This document shows, piece after piece, positions 1 to 11,328 of a DNA stretch of 64,000 nucleotides. Numbering within the stretch: position 1 is the stretch's first letter; every line of letters begins with the position of its first letter. The stretch comes from Mercenaria mercenaria. Lineage: Eukaryota; Mollusca; Bivalvia; Venerida; Veneridae. The stretch is taken from NCBI RefSeq assembly GCF_021730395.1, contig NC_069362.1:35668501-35732500 (forward strand). The letters are read 5' to 3'. The notes beneath the pieces were generated by a model, which saw nothing but the letters and a program-made list of their open reading frames with translations, was not told the DNA's origin and made no database searches. Position numbers and translations under genes: made by a program.

Positions 1-572
1 GGTCACACTTAGACGTTAAAGGTCATTTTTCATGATAGTGCATTCGTGTCCGGTCCATATCTTTGTCATCCATGGATGGATTTTCAAATAACTTGGCATG
101 AATGTGTACTATAGTAAGACGACGTGTCGCGCGCAAGACCCAGGTTCGTAGCTCAAAGGTTAAGGTCACACTTAGACGTTAAAGGTCATTTTTCATGATA
201 GTGCATTGGTGTCCGGTCCATATCTTTGTCATCCATGGATGGATTTTCAAATAACTTGGCATGAATGTGTACTACAGTAAGACGACGTGTCGCGCGCAAG
301 ACCCAGGTTCGTAGCTCAAAGGTCAAGGTCACACTTATACGTTAAAGGTCATATTTCATGATAGTGCATTGATGGGTGTGTCCAGTCCATATCTTTGTCA
401 TTCATGCATGGATTTTAAATTATTGGGCATGAATGTGTACCACAGTAAGACGACGTGTCGCGCGCAAGACCCAGGTCCGTAGGTCAAAGGTCCTAAACTC
501 TAACATCGGCCATAACTATTCATTCAAAGTGCCATCGGGGGCATGTGTCATCCTATGGAAACAGCTCTTGTT
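1..572. repeat. 163-bp tandem repeat, pearl/Helentron-like element (3' part)
   Basis: Three units with period 163 begin at about 1, 164 and 327, each with GGTCACACTTAGACG and a CGACGTGTCGCGCGC block. A unique tail (490-572) follows, ending in a weak hairpin and CAGCTCTTGTT. Tandem core plus 3' hairpin plus CTCTTGTT recurs elsewhere in this window. The architecture resembles bivalve pearl/CvA elements and Helentron-associated repeats; that family link is from general knowledge. The left end lies outside the window. Confidence 0.75.
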
Positions 573-1052
573 AGGTGTATTTTGACCTATAATTGACTTT
601 TATCCCCTTCAAGTAATATCTAGAATTAGTTAAAGCTTCTGACATTATAACGGTCTAACAGTGATTTCAAATCTTTTATGTCTGGAGTTAGCCTGTCACT
701 AAATTTTATACTGTTTGACATATACAAGAAAGTACTATTATATACTTTCGAAGTTATCTGAGAATTTCTTTATAAGATTAACATGGTATCATTGTTCAAT
801 CAAATATTTATAAAGACTTATATTGGTTGACCTATTCATGTTTATTTATATCTGCTCTCACTTAATTTTTTAAAGCACTCTAGGCAGCCTGGAGGTAAAA
901 TAACAAAATACATTTGTACCCCACATTTGTAATGGAGGTATCCATATTTGTTTTCTTTCCATCAAGTATAACACAAGAGATCTATATATCATCAAGGGAT
1001 TGACACCTTCAGGTAGATGGTGTTAGGTTGTATTGTAATTTATTGGTTAAAG
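573..1052. other. unannotated AT-rich stretch
   Basis: No credible ORF, RNA gene or repeat was seen here. Confidence 0.5.
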
Positions 1053-2767
1053 ACCCATGCAAAAACAGGCCAGGAAATCCTGGGATATCTCAGGTTATCT
1101 CAGGAGAAATTCCTGCCATTTTCCTGGGATATCCTGGGATATCTCAAGATTTTTCACGCCGGTAATTGGAACAGGATTTATTCCTGCACATTCCTGGACA
1201 ATCCTGTATAAGCAGGAAATGCCAGGGTGTAGAAAATAACATTTTGAGGTCCAGAAAATCCCAGGATATCCTGGGAAGCCAAGATTGAAAAAAGTGTCCT
1301 GGGGCCAGGATATCCTGGAATTTCCTGGGATGTAGATTGAGTACCAGGACCAGGAAATCCCAGGAAGCCAGGATGGTAGTGTCCTGGGGCCAGGATATCC
1401 TGGGATTTCTTGGCAAGTAGAATGAATCCTGGGACCAGGACATCCAAGGTTATCCTGGGTGCAGGACTTACCTTAAAATAATTGTTAGAAATAATCAATC
1501 ATTGTGTCTCATTTGGAAAGAATTAACTTTTTATAGCTTTAAGATTATTATTAGACTGAAATGAGACCCTAAAGACAAACAAGTTGTAAGCTTTTCTTCC
1601 TTTTTGGGGGAATTCATATAATAGGTATCTCACAAACACTGACAACTGTATAAACAAAAATTAATGTAATAAAAAATGTCAGATGTTTAATGTTATTTTT
1701 ATACTTAAATATGATCATATTTGACAGGTTGTATTGTTTTGTTTTTTTTTTTTTGTTTTTTTTTTTCAAATTAGCATAATTCAACACCTCTTTTCATTCT
1801 CCATTTCATTTCATCAACTGCTCAATGTAATTAGCCTTTGCCTGACCAGCTTCAGCCTGTCCCTCATTATATTTAGGCACCCATGTAATTAGGTCAGTGG
1901 TTCAAATTTATTTATATAACAATCACCTAAAATATATACAAGTATTAGATTAACTCTTGTTACAGAAGCATAATTATCTATCCTTCACATATACCTGAAC
2001 AAAAAATACCTGTGACCAGGTAAATTTTTAGTTTAATTAAGACACTGAGGGGAATAAAGATGGTATTTTAGTCTATAATTTTTTTCTGGTCCTGTGACAT
2101 TACAGGTTTGAATTACATTTAAAATTAAAAAGTTTAATGTTCTTACCTGATATCCTTCTTAAACTTAAGCATTTTTAGAGATTCCAGTTAAAATATTTTG
2201 CTCCATTCCATGTGCCAGCAACAACATGAACAAAGCACTTCCTGTTTACATTCAAATTTTTGGTATTCATGAGCAATTTTCTTGAGTACAATATAGTTAC
2301 TGAAGGGAATATCTAGAATGTTATTGATATAAATATATACAGTACAAGAGTGAATTTGACCATTCTTTAGCCAACAGAATTTGCAATAATCACAGAAAAA
2401 TAAACAGAAAAAGGGGGAATATTTTTTTGGCACATGTATAACAGCGTCAGAAGCCTTCATTTTCATTGGTTCCTTTCTTGATGCAGGATTTCTCAGGATA
2501 TCCTGGGATTTCCTGCACAAAGAAAATTATGATTTACATTTGTTACAGCTTATTGAATCTTATTTGAAGAAGTCCTGGCTTGTCCTGCCTGTTCCTCAAT
2601 CAATTAATATAAGTCCTGGATTGTCTTGCCTTATCCTGTCTTCTTTTATTCTGGTCCTGGCTTTTCCTGTCTTAAGCTGAGCTCTTAAAATACCACATAG
2701 GATATCCCAGGATATCTCAGGATTTACCTGGGATATCCTGGCCTCCAAGACTTATTTCTGCATGGGG
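1053..2767. mobile_element. fold-back-like element with CCAGGATATCCTGG subterminal repeats
   Basis: Two clusters of short repeats built on the palindrome CCAGGATATCCTGG lie at about 1065-1475 and 2480-2745. The outer edges mirror each other: CCCATGCAAAAACAGGCCAGG at the left against the reverse complement of the right edge, which contains CCCCATGCAGAAATAAG and GGCCAGGATATCC. That is the form of a non-autonomous DNA element with minisatellite-like inverted ends. The interior (1480-2470) is AT-rich without a transposase. Small ORFs over the repeats are by-products of the repeat. No clear target duplication was found, so the ends are approximate. Confidence 0.5.
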
Positions 2768-3017
2768 AAGACTTGCAAAATATTCTTGTATTGATCTGGT
2801 ACCTGTTCTGTGAACTTAATCAATAACATGTATAGATAAAGACTGATTAAATTCACATGACTTAAACCTGAGTGTTTACCTAATGAAGTATTGACCTTAT
2901 ATAGAAAATCACCTTGTAATATAGAATTATACAATTTAGTTTATTTATATTTATTGCATATTGTCATTTCAATGTATATACATATAATTAAGCCGACATT
3001 ATAAACGTCTTCTAACT

Positions 3018-3790
3018 CATAGGCGTAGGAGCAGGGGGGGGGGGGGGGGCCAGCGGGGGCCAGGCCCCCCCAAAAGCTAGGAGAGGGGGGCCAAACTATA
3101 GTTTGGCCCCCCCAATATTTTGGAAAAGAGATATAACATGCAGTCTTATATAACATTTACTTAGCATCATATATAATTCTTTTCAACCTGATTTCTGATT
3201 TCCATTTGGCCTTTCCTTGTATTCTGACTTGTCTCTTTCCGTAGTGTGAGTAGATACTAAAATCTGTATGCGCCACGCCGAGGATTGTTTGATTACATTT
3301 TATAAAAATAATATATCATTGAGCGCAACCACTACAGATTGAGCGTCTGCAAAATCCATGTAATTATTAAGCCTGTTTACACATGTAAACGTTATGATGG
3401 TTTTTTTTCATTGTCCATTTAAGAGAATGATATTTCCACAACTTTATATCACAATTAGACAAATTCAACGCTAATTGATTGTATGTCCAGGGCTTCAACA
3501 GAAGAATGTAAAAAGATGGCACACTTAACTAGAACAATTCATATTAAGACAGTTCAGTGCGTAGTCGTATGTGTATCATACGACTAACTCAATGATTGCT
3601 AAAACATAGAGGCTTGAGGGGGCCTATGGCCCATTTGACGCAGCTGTACAAGGGTTTGAGGCTTTGTCATGAATAATGCACCGGGGATCCCTTGCCGCCT
3701 AACCTCCCCCCCCCCCCCCACCACCGCCAGTCAAAAAGGTTTGGGCCCCCCCCCCCCCCCCCCCAAATTAAACTCGCTCCTACGCCCATG
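3018..3790. mobile_element. 773-bp MITE with 5-bp target duplication (TAACT)
   Basis: Inverted ends CATAGGCGTAGGAGC (left) and GCTCCTACGCCCATG (right) match at 14 of 15 bases. They are flanked directly by TAACT at 3013-3017 and 3791-3795, a 5-bp target duplication. Just inside the ends lie long G and C runs (about 3034-3050 and 3746-3764). There is no coding capacity, so it is a non-autonomous DNA transposon of unassigned superfamily. Confidence 0.8.
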
Positions 3791-4091
3791 TAACTGTGTC
3801 AACATTATGTAGATTAAACTGATGACGGAATTCAGTTTACTTTCAAGGGAAAGATAGATATTATTATGCAATCAAAGTAAATAAAACATTGTGTTTTTTG
3901 TAAGCAAAAAGATAAAATACATATATATCTTAAAAACTGAAAATCTTAAACTTGATATTTTCGCCACTGATGAACTTACTGAAGTATTTTACCTCGAAAT
4001 CATTTTATACAAAAATAAAATTAATTCATGAAATAATATATATATATATATTAAACAATAGCCAGTTTTTGATATGAAACTTATTCTATGA

Positions 4092-4303
4092 TTAACCCTA
4101 AGCCTGCTTAATTTCTAAAATGGACTGTTCCATCATTCAGTTTGGGCAATACCATTTATTATTCGAAGGGGTGTTCACTAAAAATTTACTAACTGAATAG
4201 CGAACAGTGCAGACCATGATCAGCCTGCACGGATGTGCAGGCTGATCTTGATCTGCACTGGTCGCAAAGGCAAAACCACTCGCCGCTAGCAGGCTAAGGG
4301 TAA
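4092..4303. mobile_element. MITE family M1, copy 1
   Basis: The ends TTAACCCTAAGCCTGCT and AGCAGGCTAAGGGTAA are inverted repeats, and the centre has the strong palindrome CAGCCTGCAC...GTGCAGGCTG. A close relative lies at 59887-60098 and a rearranged one at 41457-41648. The ORF over this copy on the minus strand is a shadow. Ends in TTAA suggest TTAA target use, which is not proven. Confidence 0.75.
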
Positions 4304-5349
4304 AGCAGTTTGGGTGTAGTGTGTTCAAAACTGGCTACTCAGTACTGAAATTAATTGTAGGAATAAAGTAAATATATTTGATCAGTAGCCAGTAAGGTGA
4401 AGCACACCAAGATGACACTGTACATGGTGTATAACTACTATATCTAATTACAGTATAAACTTATGGAATGCCATGAGTTCAATAATTGTTTTATTACATG
4501 ACATTTGCATTTTCACTTGTTTGCTTTTGAAGTTTAGACTGTGACCCAGGGTATATTACTTTCCTATTCTAAAGACTCTTTATAGGTGAATTATGGTCTG
4601 AGGTGTTCACAACAGCCATCAGATATGTTGTGTGATAGATAATATGGTGTTTTATTTAATGCTTTTCAGTGAAATATTGAATTATATCAGTGAAGTAACA
4701 TTGTTATTTTTCACTGTTTCAAAGCAGTGAAAATATCATTTTTATTTTTCACTAGTACATGTACAGAACTTCTTTTGAATGCGAAAGAATATGAATTATG
4801 AATTATAAATAGGAAATTTTTTGCAAAATATACTTGAAAGAATAGATGTATATAAATACCTGCACGAACATAAAAGATATACGCTCAACCGTAATAAAAT
4901 GTAAAGAAATCTGAAAACTTCAGAAAACTGTTTAACAATTTTTCGACACAAAAACACTGAATCACATTTTGCGGGTAAAATGGGTATAGTTTTGTTAAAA
5001 TTGTTGAAAATCATTAAATAAAAAGAAAATTTGTTTGTTTTACATATAAAATCAAACTATATTTCACTCATGAACAACATAATTTGTATTTTTACTTATG
5101 GCTGTGCCACTCTCGAAAATATTGCTTAATAATGTTCACTCGGGGAAATATATTACGATCTTACACTGACACACATAAATATTCTCTTTGTTCTGTGTTA
5201 TTTATGTAACTTCATCAAGTTTACATGTAAACTTTGATTTGAAAGAAATCAAATTGCATCAAAAGGAAATGACTTCAGAAAAAGTAGCATAAACTATACA
5301 AACTTCTTTCTGTAAAAGTTGTAAATCATTTTGAGAATTATTGTTGTAG

Positions 5350-7744
5350 ATAACGGACCCGTCATTACAAACACGTGTGGGGAACATTGCTAAGCAGTGG
5401 AGAGGATGTTGTGCAGAATCCTTCACAGATGCTGACCAGTACTGCTTGACTTGTGAGTAGTTATAATTTCAAAATAATGGTTAATCAGTATTATGTTATT
5501 TTTGTGTGATGATAGAGTCTAGTTAGAGAGCACATTAGGCAGTTTAAAGGACTGCTGGTGTCATGTTGGATCCCCGCCCGGTAAGGTGAATGATCTCTTA
5601 GATGACAGTAGAATATCATTGGCCACTGTGAGGCTCCTGTAAGGAATCTATGTTATTTGCAATGAACAAGTTAGTATTGGTACATCATCCACAAAAGCGA
5701 CATAGGTTCCTATGCTATTTGTGTTGTGTTTTCTTTTTGCCTTATAATTATGTATTTTCTTTAAAGATTACCTTGATAAATAATTTACTTTCATAAGAGC
5801 ATCAGTTGCAGGTCTGGCTTTGTGTATTTGGGTTTTGGATGTGGAAATAATTTTGTCCATCTGTCCTTCCATCTATCCATTTGTCTATCTGTTTGCCTGT
5901 CTGTCCATCTGTTTGTCTGTCTGTCCATCTGTCCTTCCACCTATCCATCTGTTTGTCCATCTGTCCTTCCACCTATCCATCTGTCTGTCCATCTGTTTGT
6001 CTATCTGTCCATCTGTCCTTCCACCTATCCATCTGTTTGTCTATCTTTTTGTGATTCTTCTTTGGTTCTTTTGCTAGATATTTATAAAATTTATGTTACT
6101 TTTTATGTTTTACCTTGTCATTCCTTTGAGTATGACTTGCAAAAAATATTTAATGAAAATCATTCTTTCAAAATACTTATCATATATGTTTGCTGCAATC
6201 AACCTGTTTTGTTGTAATCAAAAATGTAAACCTTGTAGAACAGATGTAGAACTAAAGAAATGAATATTATTTATTTTCAGTCCCAGCAAATATGACAGTA
6301 GATTGTAAGGCCCTACTGATGGGTTCTCTCTTCATTGTGGTATGTATAGGCTTTCCCTTAAATCAGTATTTTAACTACATTTCAAAGAAACTTGCTGTGA
6401 CATTATATAATTGTAGTGACTTTTACCACGACTGTATTTTAATAAGGCTCGTGTAGACTAACGTCAGAGGAGCACCGGTAACTCTGGCCAAAACTAGTCC
6501 TCTCCCTCCCTTCCCCCACTGTTAAATGCAATATAAAAATATCCAGCATGAACAAACTAAGTTTACAGACTGAATAAGCATTCATAATGGTCAGAATTAA
6601 TAATTTAGATGACAAAATTTAGCTATGAACAGGCTTGTATATGCCCTGATAATTATCTCACAAGTACAACCAGTATTATGCAAAAAATAGCAGAAAAGAG
6701 TTGTAAACAGAACTTTAAAATTTGAAAATGAGCTTGAAATTAAAACAAATAGTCTTTTCCAATGAAAAATGATGCAGCTGGGGTCATCAATACTTAAATA
6801 TCATGTCAACTGTTTTCTTAAATAAAGTTTTTTGCCAAACTAGCTCTACTTTGGGTATTAACAAAGATATTTTTCTGAGCATTCTAAAGCTCTGCATGAC
6901 TTACAGGGAGTTGAATACTCTGTTAGCTTGTTGTAGGAGCTGATACCAGCTGAAGTTATAAAGTCACAAATTCATCTTTTAACTTTGCATTTCTGGAATT
7001 GAACCTGGAACCTCCAGGAATCTGTAGCAAGCTTCACCCATATCATTATCCACTGAACAGTTGTCATATGTGTCAAGTTACACAAGTCTAGAGCTTTGCC
7101 TTTATGCTAGAATTTAGTTTTTACCAAGCACTCACTGGTTTTGTAGAAAAATCTTAACTTTACAACAGAAATTAGAGGCGCAACAGTTTTACTAAATGTA
7201 AATGTTGTAATGAAATGAGCCGCACCATGAGAAAACCAACATGGTGCGTTTGCGACCAGCATGGATCCAGACCAGCCTGTGCATCCATGCAGTCTGGTCA
7301 GGATCCATGCTGTTCGCTAATGGTTTCTCTAATTGCAATAGGCTTTAAAAGCAAACAGCATGGATCCTGACCAGACTGCTCGGATGCTGCGCTGGTCTGG
7401 ATCCATGCTGGTGGCAAACGTGCTATGTTGGTTTTCTCATGGCGCGGCTCAAAAAGACCACGAAGAAGACAAGTGAACACACTTTAATAAAAGCTGAGTA
7501 GTTTTTGTGGACAGGTTCAGACTTACCTCTGTTCATAAATGTTTCTTCTGTAAGATAGGATAGGTAAATGCAAATTCATTAAACATTGCAAGCACATTGG
7601 TTATTATGTTTGTTATTACAGATTCAGATGCTTTTGTTATGATATTTATGTTAACATTTCTGAGAGAAAGGTTTTAAAGTGTAGTTACATTTTCTCTCAT
7701 TTCAGGAGTACCTTGTGTTTGAGAGACAGAAGAAGAACAATTAG
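5350..7744 (+). CDS. phospholipid scramblase-like, last three exons (copy A)
   Basis: Three exons join in phase: 5350-5452, 6281-6339 and 7706-7744 (stop TAG). Acceptors are TTGTAG, TTTTCAG and TTTCAG; donors are GTGAGT and GTATGT. The ~66 residues read VGNIAKQWRGCCAESFTDAD, then CLTFPANMTVDCKALLMGS, then LFIVEYLVFERQKKNN. This follows the scramblase C-terminus (GKIxKQWSG, FTDADxFGxxFP, DLDVKxKAxxLGAxFLID, FMFFE). The family moves phospholipids between membrane leaflets in a Ca2+-dependent way and ends in a hydrophobic helix, here KALLMGSLFIVEYLVF. The usual DLDVK calcium-loop segment reads NMTVD, so calcium binding may be altered. No upstream scramblase exons were recognised, so this may be the end of a gene starting outside the window or a duplicated 3' fragment. 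Confidence 0.8.
5855..6045. repeat. CTGTCCATCTGT minisatellite in scramblase intron (copy A)
   Basis: Pyrimidine-rich repeats of CCATCTGTCCTTCCACCTAT and CTGTTTGTCTAT type. The equivalent array in copy B (24030-24155) is shorter, so copy number differs between the duplicates. ORFs across it are repeat translations. Confidence 0.8.
7217..7450. mobile_element. MITE family M2, copy in duplication A
   Basis: Starts GAGCCGCACCATGAGAAAAC and ends GTTTTCTCATGGCGCGGCTC, a 20-bp inverted repeat with one mismatch. It has nested inner palindromes built on CATGGATCCTGACCAGACTG. It sits at the same place as the 25305-25494 copy, so it was inserted before the duplication. Confidence 0.85.
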
Positions 7745-7918
7745 ATGAGGTGTTGCCTTGGCAACGTGTCTACTAGGCAATGTGTATATCATATGACAAA
7801 ATGCAAAATACACTTGCTTTGAAACTAAACATCTACATAGACTTACTTGATTTGACAGTTCTTAAATGATTTCTTTTATTTGTGTTGTTATCTAATTTTT
7901 ATTGTTTTATATTTCATT

Positions 7919-8060
7919 ATCCCCCCCATACTATGGTGAGGTGTATTGACTTTGTCTGTCTGTCTGTCTGTCCTTATGTCACAAAAGTTTGTTTAGACTC
8001 CTGAGACTACTGGTGAGATTTCAACAAAACTTTATAGGAAGGTTCAGTTTTAGGGCTAGT
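7919..8060. repeat. fragment of a tandem-repeat-type element head
   Basis: CCCCCCATACTATGGTGAGGTGTATT, then (CTGT)n and text about dividing CTCCTGAGACTACTGGTGAG, resembles the head of pearl-like elements, but no tandem core follows. The same block lies at about 25965-26105 in copy B. Confidence 0.4.
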
Positions 8061-11000
8061 TTCGCATAATCAACTTGTAGTGCAAACAGTACTGTTTTTA
8101 CCTCTCTGGATATCTTTGCTCTTTGACCAGATATTGCATATTCATTTACTCTGCCATTTTTTAACAAAGCAGTATGGGAAGACGTTTGCTTTTTCCAGAA
8201 GCAGTCGCAAGTTTTATACTATTTTATGGCCTTCAGAAAAAGAAATGAACAACTTAAGTTTTAGTGTAAAGTGATCGGATATAAACTCTGTCAGGATTTT
8301 GCTGTGTTCTAAAGAACTAAATCTGTTCATACATTTTCTTATATTAAGAAAAGAGAATATTTGAAAAAGCAACTTTACTGATGTGTGATTATTAATGGCA
8401 CAAACTATGTGTCAAAGTTTTATCAATTACAGGACGATAGTATATAGTAATATTGACATCAAGAACCTACTCGTAGCAACGAAGAAATAATACCATATTT
8501 TTTTCCACTGTTTTACATATAAGGCACACAAACTATAAATGGCAGAAGGTTATTGAAATTTTACACTTAACCAGCATATCCTACCAAAAAATTGTAATGT
8601 AACATTTGTTTTTCAGTTTGTGTTTTTACAGATCTTGATATTAAACAAGTCACAGGATCTCTGTGTACATGTGTGTATATATATGTATAAACTTTTATGT
8701 GTAAGCAGGATTCTTTGTTCATAAAAGCAAATAATTGTACAATAAAACCTAACACTAATAATACAGTGAGACCTTTCAAATCTTGGAGAAAAAAATGTCA
8801 TTAATTTGTTTTGCATGGACATATTGTAAGTCTGTTATATCAAAGTTTAACTATTTTACAGAATTAAGAGCACATTGGATGTCTGTACAGATGGTAGTTT
8901 TGAATGATAGTTTTGGTCTGTATTGTGGATTTCGAATGCATATGCATGAAATATATTGTATCATAAACTATATTGTAAACATAGATGTGTACGTTAGTGG
9001 AAATAACAGTATGTATGGTGTACTTTTTAATGATTATTTAACCATTATTGATATTTTATCCAACATGTTTTTATCTGATATTGTTAAACAAGAGAACAAA
9101 CCACAGTTGCTCATTTCTCATTATTTCCATGACAGCTGTCGCAAACACCTTTCTGTTTTTATATACTGTTAACATAAAATTATTTTGTTACTATCTACTG
9201 CAGATTAGGTAGTTTTTATAAAGGTTTATTTTTCTATTTCATGGTTAGCAACCGTATTGATGGTGTAAATGTTCGCTAAACACAAGTTTCTTATGTTTAA
9301 GGACATAATGCTGTTCATTATTCAAAAATATTTTGAATTCAGGAGTGGTATTATTCAGGGGTGATAGTGAAAACAAAACCAATACCAACAAGTATACAAT
9401 ATGAAAACCTGTACAGTGTCAACTTTGACAACATATTGATCTTTACCTTAGAAACCAAGTAAGGCTTTAAATCAACTGGGACAAATTCATGATGTACCTT
9501 AAACATTTTTTCTGAAATCTGTGTTTTGTGAATGATATATTTATACACACCACTGAAAGTAATGGCAGTAAATACTATCAGAGTGAGTACCCTAGAGAGA
9601 GGCAGGTATGTACAGATGCTCAGCTGGTGTTTTCCGTCATCATTATCGGGGGTGTACAGATAGGAAATACATTGTATTTTAGATTTCTAAGATAGTTGAA
9701 AGTTACTGTTCTATTTTCATATTGTTTGCAACTACTGCAATCTACCTCAGGTATTTGTGACACTTGTGTACTGTGATATATTTGGGACATACCATTTTAT
9801 AAGGCAGGAGATGCAAGGTGCTTGCTACATTATCAATACATGTTTTTGTTATCTTAATTTTTTTTGTGGGAAATTAGATATATTATAATGATTATTTGAT
9901 TTTATTTTTCTGTATTTCAGTTTCCGCTCATACTTGTTTAACCAGTGAAAAATATTTTTTCCATTGCATAATAAAATATTATAGTAGAACCTGACAGAGC
10001 ATCGAACAGAGCATTGAGACAAATACCCACACCTGCTGTCATCACCGGTCAAAAATAAAATGGTGAATTCCCAGACTTGATCTGAGCTCATTATCTTGTA
10101 TTATTTTTATCAAGTGTGTTTTACTTTAGTGAAAAAAAAAAAACAAAATGATTGTGTGCATGGTACAAATAATCAACTGTATTTACTTCATTGTTATGCA
10201 TGTCATATGTTCATACAAAAAGCATTAAACAACAGTTGATGTAACGTGAAAATGGCTGATGTAATGTGAAAGAGTTACTTTTTCTTGATTTAGAAATAGG
10301 CAAAAGAGGTCATTTTAAAAGATTGTGGCTCTTTTCTTTTAAGGTTCTTTTTATCTTTCAGAAGTATGTTGTTCCTTTGACAGTGAAATATTATGTAGGG
10401 ATAGCACATGTTTTTTTTTGTGATAACATCTGCAAAATACCGAGGGGTGGGTGAGGGTACCAAAGAACCTAGAGGGATTCTGAAGATGTTATAACATTAA
10501 AACTATTAAATAAATCAATATATTGTCCAACAACATCATTAAATTTCTATGAAATGTGCTCTTTTATCATGTTGACTTCATTTCCTTTTGAATTATCCAT
10601 TTTGGGGCTGTACTATGTTTACGTTTTGCCACTGAACAAGCTTATATGTAAAAAGGTGTTTTAACAGCGTGTGAGGGCACAATCTGTTAACACATGTTTA
10701 CTTTCCCTCCCATGAAAGCACCCCTAACAATGACCAGAAGAGCAGTTTTATGCTAGAATATTTTATTACATGGACCTAGTTCCTGTATTATGGTCATTAT
10801 TGTTGAAATACATTTTACAGGATCTTTCCGCAGAATATACAATAAAATGAATGGGGAAAATTTTTGAGACACTATTTGATTTGAGAAAATACTCTGTTGT
10901 AGAAATATCGGTACCTAGATGGTCATTATACCAAGAACCACTGTACTCAAATCTGATATCATATTGAACTACTGCACAGAAGATATGGTTTCAAAATAAA

Positions 11001-11328
11001 AATATTGTAAAATAAAAATTGGGTATATCACAAATAGTAACAGATAAGGATTTGGACTTTGCCTACTTCCCTTTTTGCCTCATTTCATTCTGATATGTGC
11101 TCATCAAACAGTTGTTTTGCTCAATGGAAGAAAAGTCCCTAACAAGGCAAGTTACTATATTTTGGATCCATGTTTGAAACTTGCAAACGCCTTAAACATA
11201 TTTTACACAGCCTGTTGGATAGCCTTTTTTTATCATTTTAAGGACATTGTTTTATTACATGTATTTTCTTTATGATTAAACAAGATATTTAAACAGAAAA
11301 TAGCAAATGCACATATTTATGTTTATAT
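8061..11328. other. scramblase 3' flank, no further gene seen (copy A)
   Basis: About 3.3 kb downstream of the scramblase stop is shared with copy B. The longest ORF (8783-9172, 129 codons) is interrupted in copy B by an insertion and shows no recognisable domain. This may be a long 3' UTR or intergenic DNA. Confidence 0.5.

Larger units (their letters stand above)
5077..11328. other. segmental duplication, copy A
   Basis: This stretch aligns in direct orientation with 22851-29748. Spot comparison of about 240 bp near 9.3 and 27.7 kb shows five substitutions and a 2-bp indel, roughly 2%. The copies share scramblase exons, an intronic minisatellite, a MITE and several kb of 3' DNA. Copy A lacks about 480 bp present in B at 23400-23880. 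Its right edge is exactly where the 145-bp tandem element at 11329 begins. Either a real duplication or a retained second haplotype in the assembly would fit. Confidence 0.85.

Noticed and set aside
5820-6217. ORFs of 85 and 131 codons with CLSVCPS-type repeats
   Set aside because: They lie over the intronic CTGT/CCAT minisatellite between two scramblase exons.
8783-9172. 129-codon ORF downstream of scramblase copy A
   Set aside because: Copy B is interrupted at this point, codon use is AT-driven, and no domain is visible.
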